From Methanoculleus sediminis (GTDB lineage Archaea > Halobacteriota > Methanomicrobia > Methanomicrobiales > Methanoculleaceae), in NCBI RefSeq assembly GCF_001017125.1, contig NZ_JXOJ01000003.1, positions 53,356-117,355 on the forward strand: a stretch of 64,000 bases of DNA, read 5' to 3'. Below are positions 33,380 through 42,386 of the stretch, one piece after another (position 1 is the stretch's first letter; each line of letters opens with the position of its first letter). Both the position numbers and the translations under genes were made by a program. The notes below the pieces were generated by a model. The model saw only the letters and a list, made by a program, of their open reading frames with translations, searched no databases and was not told the origin of the DNA.

Positions 33380-33460
33380 ATGGCAAAGGACAAGAAGCCC
33401 CAGGATAAGAAGCAGGAGAAGAAGACGGAGAAGGTTCAGGACAAGGCTAAGAAGAACTGA
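33380..33460 (+). CDS. 26-residue Lys/Gln/Asp-rich protein
   Basis: Starts MAKDKKPQDKKQEKK and ends DKAKKN. About half the residues are Lys; the rest are mostly Gln, Asp, Glu and Thr, with one Pro and no aromatic or hydrophobic stretch, so it is likely disordered and highly basic. A strong TATA box and a GGGAGGTG ribosome-binding sequence precede it, which argues for real expression. It might bind nucleic acid or act as a protein chaperone tail, but no function is known. The last 14 bases overlap the end of the convergent glycosyltransferase gene. Confidence 0.55.
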   Translation: MAKDKKPQDKKQEKKTEKVQDKAKKN

Positions 33461-34679
33461 GCCTCCAATTCATCACTCCCTCTTTTTCCGGCTCGATATG
33501 CCGATCTCTCTCCCTCCGGACGGCCTCGCGAAAGACCCGGTCGTAGGCCGCGGCGCTCTTCTCCCACGTAAAGAGTTCTCGCACCCTCTCCGGCCCGTTA
33601 TGAGCCATCCGCCGGTACAGGTCCCGGTCGCCGAGCACCTTTATGGCGGCGGCGGCAAGCCCCGCGGCGTCTCCCGGCGGGACAAGGAGGCCGGTCGCCC
33701 CGTCTTCCACGGCATAGGGTATTCCGCCGATCTCCGTCCCGATGACCGGCGTGCCGCACGCCTGTGCCTCGATCAGCACCATGCCGAACCCCTCCGCACG
33801 GTCGCAGCTCGGCAGGACGAGGAGGTCGGCGCTGTTGAAATAGAGGGGCATCTCGTCCTCGGGGACAAAACCGGCAAAGATGACGTCCTCTAGGACGCCC
33901 TCGCCGGCGGCAAGCTCCCTGTAGTGGTCGATGTAGTTTCCCCGGCCGGCGAGGATGAGTTTGGCGCCCATGGACGCCCGGACGGTCTTCATCGCCCGGA
34001 TCAGGTAATGAACGCCCTTATGCCGGCTCTCCCTGTCCAGGTGGCCGACGTAGAGGAGGATCTTCTCGCCGTCCAGGCGGTATTTCCGGCGCAGGAAGTC
34101 CGAGCGGTCTCCCCCGAACCGCTCGAGGTCGACGCCGGGGGCGGCGTAGCGCAGTTTCCGGCGATGCTTCGAGAGGTGCGGCGACCGCCCGGCGTAGTAC
34201 TCCGACGTGGCGACGATGATATCGGCGAGGCGGAGCGTCTGCGAACCGAGAAGCGGGTAGTAGCACCGCCCGAACACCCGCGTCAGGAGATCCGAGCCGG
34301 TCAGGTCGTTGTGGTAGGTCAGGACATACGGCACCCGCATCCCGGCCGATGCCCGGGCGGCCGCGTCCGCGATGAACGGAACCGGCATATGAGCGTTGAC
34401 GACGTCCGGGCGCACCGAACCGATGATCTGTTGCAGGGCCCTCTTCCACGCGAGGTTGACGGGGGTGCTCGAGACCTTGAACCGGTAGGGCAGCCGGATC
34501 ACCGTAAGGCCGTCGATCCGGTCGGTTCTCACGGCGTTCTCCTCCCGGCTCCAGTTGGAGCAGACGACGGTCACGTCGTGCCCGAACTGCCGCTGCAGCC
34601 TGGTGCCGATCTCGTAGACGTACTTCTGGACTCCGCCCATGTGCGGGTAAAAGTACGGCGTCACCACCATGACCTTCAT
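33447..34679 (-). CDS. glycosyltransferase family 4 (GT-B)
   Basis: 410 residues from ATG 34679; longer frames lead into non-coding DNA upstream. The GT-B pattern is clear: N-terminal VVTPYFYPHMGGVQKYVYEI, YVLTYHND, then the C-terminal nucleotide-binding half with VGHLDRESRHKGVHYLIRAM, FAGFVPEDEMPLYFNSADLLVLPS and the E-x7-E motif EGFGMVLIEAQACGTPVIGT. It transfers a sugar from a nucleotide donor to a lipid or glycan. It is divergent from the glycan cluster at 35074 and shares an intergenic promoter zone. A TATA-like ATTTATAG (34720-34727, complement) drives it. Confidence 0.92.
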   Translation of the reverse strand: MKVMVVTPYFYPHMGGVQKYVYEIGTRLQRQFGHDVTVVCSNWSREENAVRTDRIDGLTVIRLPYRFKVSSTPVNLAWKRALQQIIGSVRPDVVNAHMPVPFIADAAARASAGMRVPYVLTYHNDLTGSDLLTRVFGRCYYPLLGSQTLRLADIIVATSEYYAGRSPHLSKHRRKLRYAAPGVDLERFGGDRSDFLRRKYRLDGEKILLYVGHLDRESRHKGVHYLIRAMKTVRASMGAKLILAGRGNYIDHYRELAAGEGVLEDVIFAGFVPEDEMPLYFNSADLLVLPSCDRAEGFGMVLIEAQACGTPVIGTEIGGIPYAVEDGATGLLVPPGDAAGLAAAAIKVLGDRDLYRRMAHNGPERVRELFTWEKSAAAYDRVFREAVRRERDRHIEPEKEGVMNWRLSSS

Positions 34680-35073
34680 GCTTGCGCTCCGGTAACGGGG
34701 TGAAGGTGCACGATAACCCCTATAAATGTATCTGTGGGACCCGGGTGCCCGGCGGTTATCCTGAACGTCCAACGGGGTGCGGAGGCGGGACACCTGCCCC
34801 CTCCGCCGGTCGCATATCCGTCGATTCCGGCCTAACCCGGCCGGCACGTTAACGTTACCCTTCGAATATCCACGGAATTTACCTCCGGTCAATTCCCCGC
34901 ATACTTGATCTCCGCAGTTTGATGTTCTGGAGGAGAGACCAATCCATCCTGCTCGTTCATCAGGTGTTTCTCACGGTTCCGTTACCGGATAGGAGGCTCC
35001 TGGATCGAGGGCAGGTATAAATATTAGAAGCGCTACCTATCGCCCATCAAGGTTCGTCCAGGGGGGGGAAGGA
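34680..35073. promoter_or_regulatory. divergent promoter region of glycan genes
   Basis: 394 bases without a gene. A leftward TATA-like element (34720-34727) serves the glycosyltransferase. A rightward TATAAATA (35016-35023) serves the ATP-grasp gene, with a predicted start near 35046 and a GGGGGGGAAGGA ribosome-binding region at 35061-35073. Two possible small inverted repeats occur in between, with no obvious function. Confidence 0.5.
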
Positions 35074-36246
35074 TTGAGTCGAGGAGCCGTCTTCGTAACC
35101 GACGCACAGATGCGGAGCTCTCTTGCGGTCATCAGGTCGCTCGGGAAGCAGGGGCTGGAGGTGACCGCCGGCGAGGAGACGAGGTGTGCGACGGGCGCTT
35201 TTTCGCGGTACTGCAGCCGCCGTCAGGTATACCCCTCGCCGGTACGGGAGGAGGAGAAGTTCGTACGGCACCTTCTCGCTCTCCTGAAGGCAAAGGAATA
35301 CGACGCGATCTTCCCGGTCGCCGACGCCTGTTTAAAACCCATCATCGACCATGAAGAGGAGATCTCCCGGTATACCCGGATCGCCCTGCCGCCCCGCGAC
35401 GTCTTCATGAAGGGCTACGACAAGGGAACGACCCTCCGCATCGCTCTCGAGAACGCCATCCCCTGTCCGAAAACCTTCTTTCCGGAGAGCGCCGCCGAAT
35501 CGGCGGAGATTGCCGGGGCAATCGATTACCCGGCCGTCGTCAAACCCCGGGTGAGTTCGGGCAGGCGGGGTGTCCGGGTCTGCAGCGGTCCTGACGACCT
35601 CCTCCGGGCGTATGAAGCGATCGTGCCGGCGTTCGGTCCGGTGGTGATCCAGGAGTTCATACCCGGCGGCGGGGAGCTCGGGGTCTACACCCTCACGAAC
35701 GGCCGGTCCGAACCGCGTGCCGTGACCGTCCAGAGGAGACTCCGCTCCTACCCGGTCTCCGGCGGCGCGAGCACGCTCCGGGAGACCGTCAAAGACGAGT
35801 TTGCCCGGGAAGCCGCGGCGCTCGCCCTCCGTCTCCTGAAGGCGATGGGGTGGTCGGGTGTCGCGATGGTGGAGTTCCGCATCGACGCCCGCGACGGCAC
35901 GCTCAAACTCATGGAGGTGAACCCGCGTTTCTGGGGGTCGCTTCACCTCTCCATCCTGAGCGGCGTGGACTTCCCCTACCTCCTCTACCGGATGATCATG
36001 GACGGGGACGTCGAGACGGTCGCGGATTACCGGGAAGGGGTTCGGTGCCGCTGGCTGCTCCCGGGAGACATCCTCTGGTACCTGAGCGCCCCGAAGACCT
36101 GGCAGAACTTTCGGGAGTTTCTCCGGTTCGGCACGCCCGACGATATCCTTTCGCTGCACGATCCGGGCCCCACGATGGGGTTCGTGCTCGCCACGGCGCG
36201 TTACGCGCTTGATCCGGAGATGTGGCGTTTTGTCCTGAGGCGATAA
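35074..36246 (+). CDS. ATP-grasp carboxylate-amine ligase-like protein
   Basis: 390 residues, beginning at TTG 35074, which has a strong ribosome-binding sequence; no ATG fits. ATP-grasp landmarks are YPAVVKPRVSSGRRGV (phosphate-binding Lys and glycine loop), VIQEFIPGGGELGV (hinge and Glu) and MVEFRIDARDGTLKLMEVNPRFWGSLHLS (metal-binding Glu and Asn). It should ligate an amino group to a carboxylate with ATP. Next to the polysaccharide deacetylase and sugar genes, a substrate in surface-glycan or peptide modification is plausible. Three bases separate it from the next gene. Confidence 0.85.
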   Translation: MSRGAVFVTDAQMRSSLAVIRSLGKQGLEVTAGEETRCATGAFSRYCSRRQVYPSPVREEEKFVRHLLALLKAKEYDAIFPVADACLKPIIDHEEEISRYTRIALPPRDVFMKGYDKGTTLRIALENAIPCPKTFFPESAAESAEIAGAIDYPAVVKPRVSSGRRGVRVCSGPDDLLRAYEAIVPAFGPVVIQEFIPGGGELGVYTLTNGRSEPRAVTVQRRLRSYPVSGGASTLRETVKDEFAREAAALALRLLKAMGWSGVAMVEFRIDARDGTLKLMEVNPRFWGSLHLSILSGVDFPYLLYRMIMDGDVETVADYREGVRCRWLLPGDILWYLSAPKTWQNFREFLRFGTPDDILSLHDPGPTMGFVLATARYALDPEMWRFVLRR

Positions 36247-36248
36247 CA

Positions 36249-37268
36249 ATGAACGTCAACGCGCTCAGCATCGATCTCGAGTTCTGGTGGTGCAACGAAT
36301 TCCTGACGAACTACCTGCCCCATGACCGGGAAGACGGGTTTCGGGATTCGCTGAGACCGATCTTTGCAGTACTCGATGCATTCGACGTCAAGGCGACGTT
36401 CTTCGTCCTCGGTTCCGTCGCGGAGAAGTATCCCGAGGTCGTCAGCGAGATCCACCGGGACGGGCACGAGATCGCGTGCCACGCCTACTCCCATAAGCCG
36501 CTCTACGCGATGAGCCGGAGCGAGTTCGAGGACGAACTGAAGAAGTCCCTCGAACTGCTCGACGACTACAACCCGGTCGGGTTCCGGGCGCCGTCGTTCT
36601 CCCTGAACAACGGGACGAGGTGGGCGATCGGGGTCCTGGAGAAGTACGGGTTCCGGTACGACTCGAGCATCTTCCCGGTGAGGACCCAGCTCTACGGCGT
36701 GCCGGACGCGCCCGTCGGCATCTACCGGCCCTCGCGGGAGGACGTCACCGTCCACGACCCCGACGGCCCGATCGTCGAGTTTCCGCTCTCGGTTCTCCGG
36801 ATCGGCACGAACATCCCCGTCTCCGGCGGGTTCTATCTCCGGGCCCTCCCGAAGCGGTTTCTCTCCTGGGGCGTCGGCAGGATTGCCGCGAGGAGGCCGG
36901 CCAACATCTACGTCCATCCCCACGACATCTACCCGGGGCCTCCCCTGCTGAAGGTGCCGTTCATGTCCCGTCTCGTCACCTACCACGGCGTCCGGACGTC
37001 GCTTGAGAAACTCATCATGCTGATGGCGCGGTTCCCGTTCATGCCGATGGGGGCGCTTCTCGACAGGATGGCGCTGCTGCCCCCCGATGCCCCGGTTCCG
37101 GCGGCGCCCGCCGCTCCCCTGCGGCTGGTGGGGAGAGACGATCCGACCCTCCCCCCGTTCTCCTCACCCGGGCTCCGGCGGCAGCCCCTCGATGCCGTCG
37201 CGCACCGGTATACGGGCCGCACGCGAAAACAGGTCTGCGAAACAGGTGATCCCGATGAAGTATGGTAA
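36249..37268 (+). CDS. polysaccharide deacetylase (NodB-type)
   Basis: 339 residues. The N-terminal half is a NodB-homology domain: metal/catalytic Asp in LSIDLEFWW, ATFFVLGSVAE, HEIACHAYSHKPLY (the HxxxH metal pair), VGFRAPSFS and the distal VEFPLS segment. A C-terminal Pro-rich tail (about 280-339) contains no recognised domain. It removes acyl groups from an N-acetyl sugar, giving free amines in a surface glycan. It sits three bases after the ATP-grasp gene, a pairing that suggests amide formation to the exposed amine. A 39-base gap precedes the next gene. Confidence 0.9.
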   Translation: MNVNALSIDLEFWWCNEFLTNYLPHDREDGFRDSLRPIFAVLDAFDVKATFFVLGSVAEKYPEVVSEIHRDGHEIACHAYSHKPLYAMSRSEFEDELKKSLELLDDYNPVGFRAPSFSLNNGTRWAIGVLEKYGFRYDSSIFPVRTQLYGVPDAPVGIYRPSREDVTVHDPDGPIVEFPLSVLRIGTNIPVSGGFYLRALPKRFLSWGVGRIAARRPANIYVHPHDIYPGPPLLKVPFMSRLVTYHGVRTSLEKLIMLMARFPFMPMGALLDRMALLPPDAPVPAAPAAPLRLVGRDDPTLPPFSSPGLRRQPLDAVAHRYTGRTRKQVCETGDPDEVW

Positions 37269-37307
37269 CTATGCAAAGCCCGCCGGGGTGCAGAGGAGTG
37301 GTCCGTG

Positions 37308-38297
37308 ATGGACTGGACTGACAGGAAGGTGCTGGTGACCGGAGCCGGGGGCTTCGTCGGCAGCCACCTGACGGAGCACCTCGCCGGCCTTGGGGCGGAC
37401 GTGCGTGCGTTCGTCCGCTACAACTCGAGGAACGATCCCGGCCTCCTGCGGCTGCTCCCGAACGAGCGGCGGGAGCGGGTGCAGGTCGTCATGGGCGACC
37501 TCAAAGACGCGGACGCAGTCAGAAGCGCCGTCCGGGACGTCGACGTCGTCTTCCACCTGGGTTCGCTCATCGCGATCCCCTACTCCTACATCCATCCCCG
37601 CGAGACGGTGGAGACGAACGTCCTCGGCGCGCTCAACGTCTTCGAGGCCGCACGGGATGCCGGCGTCGGGAAGGTCGTCCATACCTCGACGAGCGAGGTC
37701 TACGGGACGGCGCGCTACGTCCCGATCGACGAGAACCATCCCTTACAGGGGCAGTCGCCCTACTCCGCGAGCAAGATCGGAGCGGACAAAGTGGCCGAGA
37801 GTTTCTACCGGTCGTTCGACGTCCCGATCGCTACGATACGGCCGTTCAACACCTACGGCCCCCGCCAGTCCGCCCGGGCGGTGATACCGACGATCATCGT
37901 GCAGGCGTTGACGCAGGAGAAGGTCGTCCTCGGCGCGACGCACACCACGCGGGACTACACCTTCGTCGACGACCTGGTGCGTGCGTTCGTCCTCGTCGCC
38001 GAATCGCCGCGGACGGTCGGGGAGACGGTGAACGTCGGGTCGAACTACGAGATCTCCATCGGTGCCGTCGCGGAGACGGTCGCGTCTCTCATCGGCAAGG
38101 AGATCAAGGTCGTCACCGACAGCGGCCGCCTGCGGCCGGAGAAGAGCGAGGTGGAGCGGTTGTGGTGCGACAACGCCCGCGCCCGGGACCTCCTCGGGTG
38201 GTCTCCGGCTGTGCCCCTCAACGATGGCCTCTCGCGGACGATTGCATGGTTTAGAGAACACCTGGACCTATACGGTCCCGGACATTACGTGACCTGA
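37308..38297 (+). CDS. LegB-like NAD-dependent nucleotide-sugar 4,6-dehydratase/epimerase
   Basis: 329 residues from ATG 37308 (GTG 37305 is the alternative); GGAGTGG lies upstream. Extended SDR: VTGAGGFVGSHLTEHLAGLG, the VRYNSRND turn, LIAIPYSYIHP, TSTSEVYGTARY, the Tyr-Lys pair YSASKIGADK, and RPFNTYGPRQSARAVIPTII. These match the LegB-type dehydratase of legionaminic-acid-like pathways. With the nucleotidyltransferase and DegT aminotransferase that follow, it forms a cassette for an amino-deoxy sugar. No NeuB-like synthase is nearby, so legionaminic acid itself is not shown. Confidence 0.85.
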   Translation: MDWTDRKVLVTGAGGFVGSHLTEHLAGLGADVRAFVRYNSRNDPGLLRLLPNERRERVQVVMGDLKDADAVRSAVRDVDVVFHLGSLIAIPYSYIHPRETVETNVLGALNVFEAARDAGVGKVVHTSTSEVYGTARYVPIDENHPLQGQSPYSASKIGADKVAESFYRSFDVPIATIRPFNTYGPRQSARAVIPTIIVQALTQEKVVLGATHTTRDYTFVDDLVRAFVLVAESPRTVGETVNVGSNYEISIGAVAETVASLIGKEIKVVTDSGRLRPEKSEVERLWCDNARARDLLGWSPAVPLNDGLSRTIAWFREHLDLYGPGHYVT

Positions 38298-38298
38298 T

Positions 38299-39015
38299 AT
38301 GAAAGCGGTTATTCTTGCCGGCGGCAAGGGGAGGAGGCTCGAACCCTACACGACCATCATCCCCAAGCCGCTTATGCCGATCGGGGACAAGTCGATCCTC
38401 GAGATCATCCTCCACCAGCTCCGGGAGCACGGCATCCGCGACGTGACGATAGCGGTGGGGCACCTGGCCGAACTGATCATGGCGTTCTGCGGCGACGGGA
38501 GCCGGTTCGGGCTCTCGATCACCTACTCGCGGGAGAACAAGCCGCTCGGAACCGCCGGATGCCTCGGGCTCATCAAGGATAAACTCTCCGAGCCGTTCCT
38601 GATGATGAACGGCGACGTCCTGACGACCCTGCCGTTCTCCGCGTTCATGGACTACCACAACAACAACGGGGCGATCGCGACGGTCGCCCTGAACAAACGA
38701 GATTACTTCGTCGATTTCGGTATCGTGGACACCGACGGCAACGGAGATATCGTCGGATACACCGAGAAACCGGGGTTCGAGCATTACGTGAGCATGGGGG
38801 TCTACGCGTTTAACCCGCGTGCCCTCGACTACATCACGCCGCACGAGTACATCGACTTCCCCGACCTGATCCGCGCCCTGCTCGCTGCGGGGGAGACCGT
38901 CAAGGCCTTCAAGTACGACGGCTACTGGCTGGACATCGGGCGGGTGGACGATTACCGGAAGGCAAACAGCGCATCATCCCCGTTCTACGGGGCGCCGGGC
39001 GTCGGAGGGGACTAG
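38299..39015 (+). CDS. sugar-1-phosphate nucleotidyltransferase
   Basis: 238 residues. The signature is ILAGGKGRRLEPYTTIIPKPLMPIGDKSI, followed by LGTAGCLGLIKDKLSEPFLMMNGDVLTTL (the GD metal-site Asp) and YDGYWLDIGRVDDYRKAN at the end. It activates a sugar-1-phosphate with a nucleoside triphosphate (GDP, UDP or CDP sugar). It starts one base after the dehydratase stop, so the two are co-transcribed; it presumably makes the nucleotide sugar for the same pathway. The short length is typical of the single-domain group. Confidence 0.9.
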   Translation: MKAVILAGGKGRRLEPYTTIIPKPLMPIGDKSILEIILHQLREHGIRDVTIAVGHLAELIMAFCGDGSRFGLSITYSRENKPLGTAGCLGLIKDKLSEPFLMMNGDVLTTLPFSAFMDYHNNNGAIATVALNKRDYFVDFGIVDTDGNGDIVGYTEKPGFEHYVSMGVYAFNPRALDYITPHEYIDFPDLIRALLAAGETVKAFKYDGYWLDIGRVDDYRKANSASSPFYGAPGVGGD

Positions 39016-39016
39016 G

Positions 39017-40159
39017 ATGACGTGGAAGATCCCGCTCTCCGACATCGCGATGGGCCGCGAGGAGGACGACGCGGTCCGTGACGTCCTGCGGTCGCGGTGG
39101 CTCTCGATGGGGCCGGTGACGGAGGAGTTCGAGGCGGCGTTCGCCCGGTATCTCGGGGTGAAACATGCGTTTGCCGTCTCGAACGGGACCGCGGCGCTGC
39201 ACATCGCCCACGCGGTGCTCGGCATCGGTATGGGCGACGAGGTCATAACGCCGTCGCTCACGTTCGTCGCCACGGCGAACTCGATCCTCTACTGCGGTGC
39301 GAAGCCGGTCTTCGCCGATATCGGGGGCAGGGACGACCTGAACGTCTCGTGGGAAGAGATCGCGGCGAAGGTCACGGGGAGGACGCGGGCGATCACCGTC
39401 GTCCACTACGGAGGATACGCCTGCGACATGCGGCCGATCATGGAGATCGCCCGCGACCACGACCTCCGGGTCGTCGAGGACACGGCGCATGCGGTGGGCG
39501 CGGCATACGGGGGGCAAAAGTGCGGGACGATCGGGGATATCGGGTGCTTCAGCTTCTTTGCGAACAAGAACCTCTCGACCGGCGAAGGCGGCATGATCGT
39601 GACCGACGACGACCGTCTTGCCGAGAAGATCCGGACGATGCGCTCGCACGGCATGACCACGCTGACGTGGGACCGGCACCGGGGGCACGGCTACAGTTAC
39701 GACGTCACCGATCTCGGTTACAACTACCGGACGAGCGAGGTCGCGTCCGCGCTCGGCATCGTCCAGCTCCGGCACCTGGAGCAGAACAACGAACGGAGGC
39801 GGCGCATCGTCGGCCGGTACAGGGGAGCGCTTGCCGGGATCGAGCAGATAGAGTGCCCGTTCCCCGGGAAGACCAACGGGGACTCCTCCTATCATATCTT
39901 CCCGGTCGTCCTCTCCGCGGATCTCCCGAGGGCCGGCTTTCAGGCGGCGCTGAAGGAGCGGGGAGTCCAGACGAGCATCCACTACCCGCCGGTTCACCTC
40001 TTCACCTACTATAAGAGGCTGCTCGGGGATACTCAAGGATCGCTTCCGAAGACCGAGTTCGTCGGGGAGCACGAGGTGACGCTGCCGCTCTACCCCGGGA
40101 TGACCGACGACGACGTCGAGTACGTCTGCACCGCCGTCGAGGAGGCCGCCTCCGGGTAG
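39017..40159 (+). CDS. DegT/DnrJ/EryC1/StrS aminotransferase
   Basis: 380 residues with the PLP-dependent sugar aminotransferase pattern. VSNGTAALHIAH and PSLTFVATANSILY (cofactor region) occur early, EDTAHAVGAAYGGQKCG in the middle, and the Schiff-base Lys in FSFFANKNLSTGEGGM. It transfers an amino group to a keto sugar made by the dehydratase. It ends in a TAG directly before the PHP gene. Together with the dehydratase (37308), the nucleotidyltransferase and the flippase it fits assembly of an amino-sugar-containing surface glycan. Confidence 0.92.
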   Translation: MTWKIPLSDIAMGREEDDAVRDVLRSRWLSMGPVTEEFEAAFARYLGVKHAFAVSNGTAALHIAHAVLGIGMGDEVITPSLTFVATANSILYCGAKPVFADIGGRDDLNVSWEEIAAKVTGRTRAITVVHYGGYACDMRPIMEIARDHDLRVVEDTAHAVGAAYGGQKCGTIGDIGCFSFFANKNLSTGEGGMIVTDDDRLAEKIRTMRSHGMTTLTWDRHRGHGYSYDVTDLGYNYRTSEVASALGIVQLRHLEQNNERRRRIVGRYRGALAGIEQIECPFPGKTNGDSSYHIFPVVLSADLPRAGFQAALKERGVQTSIHYPPVHLFTYYKRLLGDTQGSLPKTEFVGEHEVTLPLYPGMTDDDVEYVCTAVEEAASG

Positions 40160-40168
40160 GTGGAGAGG

Positions 40169-40822
40169 ATGTTCGCCGATCTGCACATCCATACCCGGTG
40201 CTCCCGGGACTCGTTCATGGACCCCGCGAAGGTCGTCGGGGTTGCCCGGGAGCGGGGGCTCGCCGCCATAGCGGTGACGGATCACGACACCATCCGGGGA
40301 GGCCTTCTCGCCCGGAAGGCGAGCCGTGACGTTACGGTGATCGTCGGTGCCGAGGTTCGGACGGAGTGCGGCGACGTCCTCGGCCTTTTCCTCGAAGAGG
40401 AGATCACGGCGCGGAGGTTCGACGACGTGGTCTCCGAGATCCGCGCCCAGGGCGGTCTTGCGGTTCTGGCGCACCCCTACCGCGGGCATCCGTTCCCCGG
40501 GCGTCCGGCAGGGAAGGTGGATCTCATCGAGGGGTTCAACAGCAGGTCGCGGCCGGCGGCCAACGCCCGCTCGATGAGGCTTTCGCGCGTCTGCGGGAAG
40601 GGAACGGTCGGCGGGAGCGACGCACATGTGTATGCGGAGATCGGGAGGGGCGTGACGGTCTTTGCCGGGGAGGATATCGAGGAGGCGCTCCGGGCCGGGC
40701 TGACCGCCGGGAGCGGGCGGGAGTCGAACTACTACCTCGTGCACGCCCTGAGCTGCGGCATCGAGCGTCTGAAAGGGCTCTCCGGGGCCGGAGCGCCCCC
40801 ATCTCCCGTCACCGCCCGTTGA
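40169..40822 (+). CDS. PHP-domain metal-dependent phosphoesterase
   Basis: 217 residues starting MFADLHIHTRCSRDSFMDP, with ATG 40169 behind a GTGGAGAG ribosome-binding run. PHP landmarks are LHIHTRCSRDS, AVTDHDTIRGG, VGAEVRTECGDVLGLF and VLAHPYRGHP, each giving His or Asp/Glu metal ligands. A helical C-terminus follows. It hydrolyses a phosphoester, perhaps on a pathway intermediate. The last 14 bases overlap the flippase gene on the other strand. Confidence 0.88.
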   Translation: MFADLHIHTRCSRDSFMDPAKVVGVARERGLAAIAVTDHDTIRGGLLARKASRDVTVIVGAEVRTECGDVLGLFLEEEITARRFDDVVSEIRAQGGLAVLAHPYRGHPFPGRPAGKVDLIEGFNSRSRPAANARSMRLSRVCGKGTVGGSDAHVYAEIGRGVTVFAGEDIEEALRAGLTAGSGRESNYYLVHALSCGIERLKGLSGAGAPPSPVTAR

Positions 40823-42293
40823 GGCGCCGGAGAGCGAAGCGCCCGAACAGGGGCGTGATCGCGCCGAAGATCTCTATTTTATCCGACGGAGTCAGCACCG
40901 CCCGGTAGGCGTACGCCCCGTAGAGGCCGGTCAGGGCCGCCGCGAGCACGTACGGGTGCACCGTGTCCCGGAGCAGGAAGAAGGCGAGGAGGAATACGGT
41001 GACTGCCCCGAAGACTTTCACGATCTTCGCCGACTCCACTCGCACGGCAAAGACGCGGTGGAGGATATAGAGGATCAGCACCGCGAGCAGGGTGCACGAT
41101 ACGGCCGTGCCGGCGGCCGCACCGGTGATCCCGAAGAGCGGGATGAGCGCCAGGTCGAGGCAGACGTTTGCTCCCGCGACCAGGACGTTCACCTTCGAGG
41201 AGAGCCCCGGCCGGTTCATGGCGCTGAGGGATGGCCCGACGGAGGAGACCGCCCCGAAGACGATCATCCCGTAGACGAGGACGATGAAAGCGGGCACGGC
41301 CGGCAGGTAGGCGGGGCCGAAGAGGACCTCGATGATCGTTTCGGCAAGGCAGATGAGGAGGAGCCCCGCTATCGAGAGGAGGACGAGGCAGTACCGGATC
41401 GACCGGGATATCACCGCCTCGACGGCATCCGCAAGGCCCTTGCTGTAGTACTCCGAGATCGCCGGGTAGTTGACCGTGGAGATCGAGCCCGGGAGCGAGA
41501 GGAAGGCCACCCGGGCGATCGCGATTGCGACCGCGTACCGGCCGACGTCGGTCTCCGTCAGGAGGTAGCCGATGAGGAGGGTGTCGGTGTAGGTGTTCAC
41601 CAGGTAGACCGCGCTCGCGATGAAGACCCTGCTCCCGAACGCGAGCATCTTCTTCGTCGTCTCCCGGTGGTTGAGGGCCGAGAGCCGGAAGTGCGGGCGG
41701 ACGACCGCCGCGACGAAGGCGAGCGTCCCGATCTCGGTAAAGAGCAGCGCCGCCACCGCTCCCGCCGGGCCGAAGCCCGCGAAGATGAGGGCCGCCGCCA
41801 GCACGACCAGGAGGAGCGAGCGGATGATGAACCGGAACGAGTAGGAACGCATCTCCCGTAGCCCGTTCAGGAGGCCGAGGAGGGTCGTGTTCAGGATCGA
41901 GATAGGCACGGCAAGTGCGGCAAGCCGGACGAGGCCGGAGAGTTCCGGAATCGAGAAGAGCGCCGCGATCTCCCCGGCGAAGAGGAAGAGGACGAGTCCG
42001 GCCGAGGTTCCGAGCAGGAGCCCGTTGACGGCCCCGGCGGTGACGACGGCGTCCCGCCGCTCCCGGTCGGTCTTGTAGTCGGCGACGAACTTCACGACCG
42101 TCTCCGGGATGCCGAGGCCGGCAACCAGCGTGGAGATCGTGAAGATGGTCAGCGTCAGGGTATACAGCCCGAAGTCCCCCGGGCCGAGCCAGCGGCTCAG
42201 CAGGATATTCAGGAGGAACCCTGACCCGAGGGTGACGATCTGGCTGACGAACACCCAGCTGATGTCGAATGCGAACTTCGTAGACTCCTTCAT
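40809..42293 (-). CDS. oligosaccharide flippase (Wzx/MATE-like)
   Basis: 494 residues from ATG 42293; a TATA-like AGTATAAATACC (42336-42348, complement) places the transcript start near 42315, downstream of the GTG at 42329, so 42293 is preferred. About 12-14 membrane helices occur, with the MATE/Wzx opening SWVFVSQIVTLGSGFLLNILLSRWLGPGDFGLYTLTLTI and central amphipathic loops. It should flip lipid-linked sugars to the outer face, completing the adjacent cluster. It is convergent with the PHP gene. Confidence 0.88.
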   Translation of the reverse strand: MKESTKFAFDISWVFVSQIVTLGSGFLLNILLSRWLGPGDFGLYTLTLTIFTISTLVAGLGIPETVVKFVADYKTDRERRDAVVTAGAVNGLLLGTSAGLVLFLFAGEIAALFSIPELSGLVRLAALAVPISILNTTLLGLLNGLREMRSYSFRFIIRSLLLVVLAAALIFAGFGPAGAVAALLFTEIGTLAFVAAVVRPHFRLSALNHRETTKKMLAFGSRVFIASAVYLVNTYTDTLLIGYLLTETDVGRYAVAIAIARVAFLSLPGSISTVNYPAISEYYSKGLADAVEAVISRSIRYCLVLLSIAGLLLICLAETIIEVLFGPAYLPAVPAFIVLVYGMIVFGAVSSVGPSLSAMNRPGLSSKVNVLVAGANVCLDLALIPLFGITGAAAGTAVSCTLLAVLILYILHRVFAVRVESAKIVKVFGAVTVFLLAFFLLRDTVHPYVLAAALTGLYGAYAYRAVLTPSDKIEIFGAITPLFGRFALRRLNGR

Positions 42294-42386
42294 GCCGATC
42301 AGGCCCGACGCAATGGCGATATGACGCACCGCCGGTATTTATACTGTTCTCCGGGCGTGCGCCGGTGCGAGAGGGTCCCGGAGGGT

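Noticed and set aside
38909..40744. 611-codon antisense frame over the aminotransferase and PHP genes
   Set aside because: Shadow frame; both opposite-strand genes have complete catalytic motifs.
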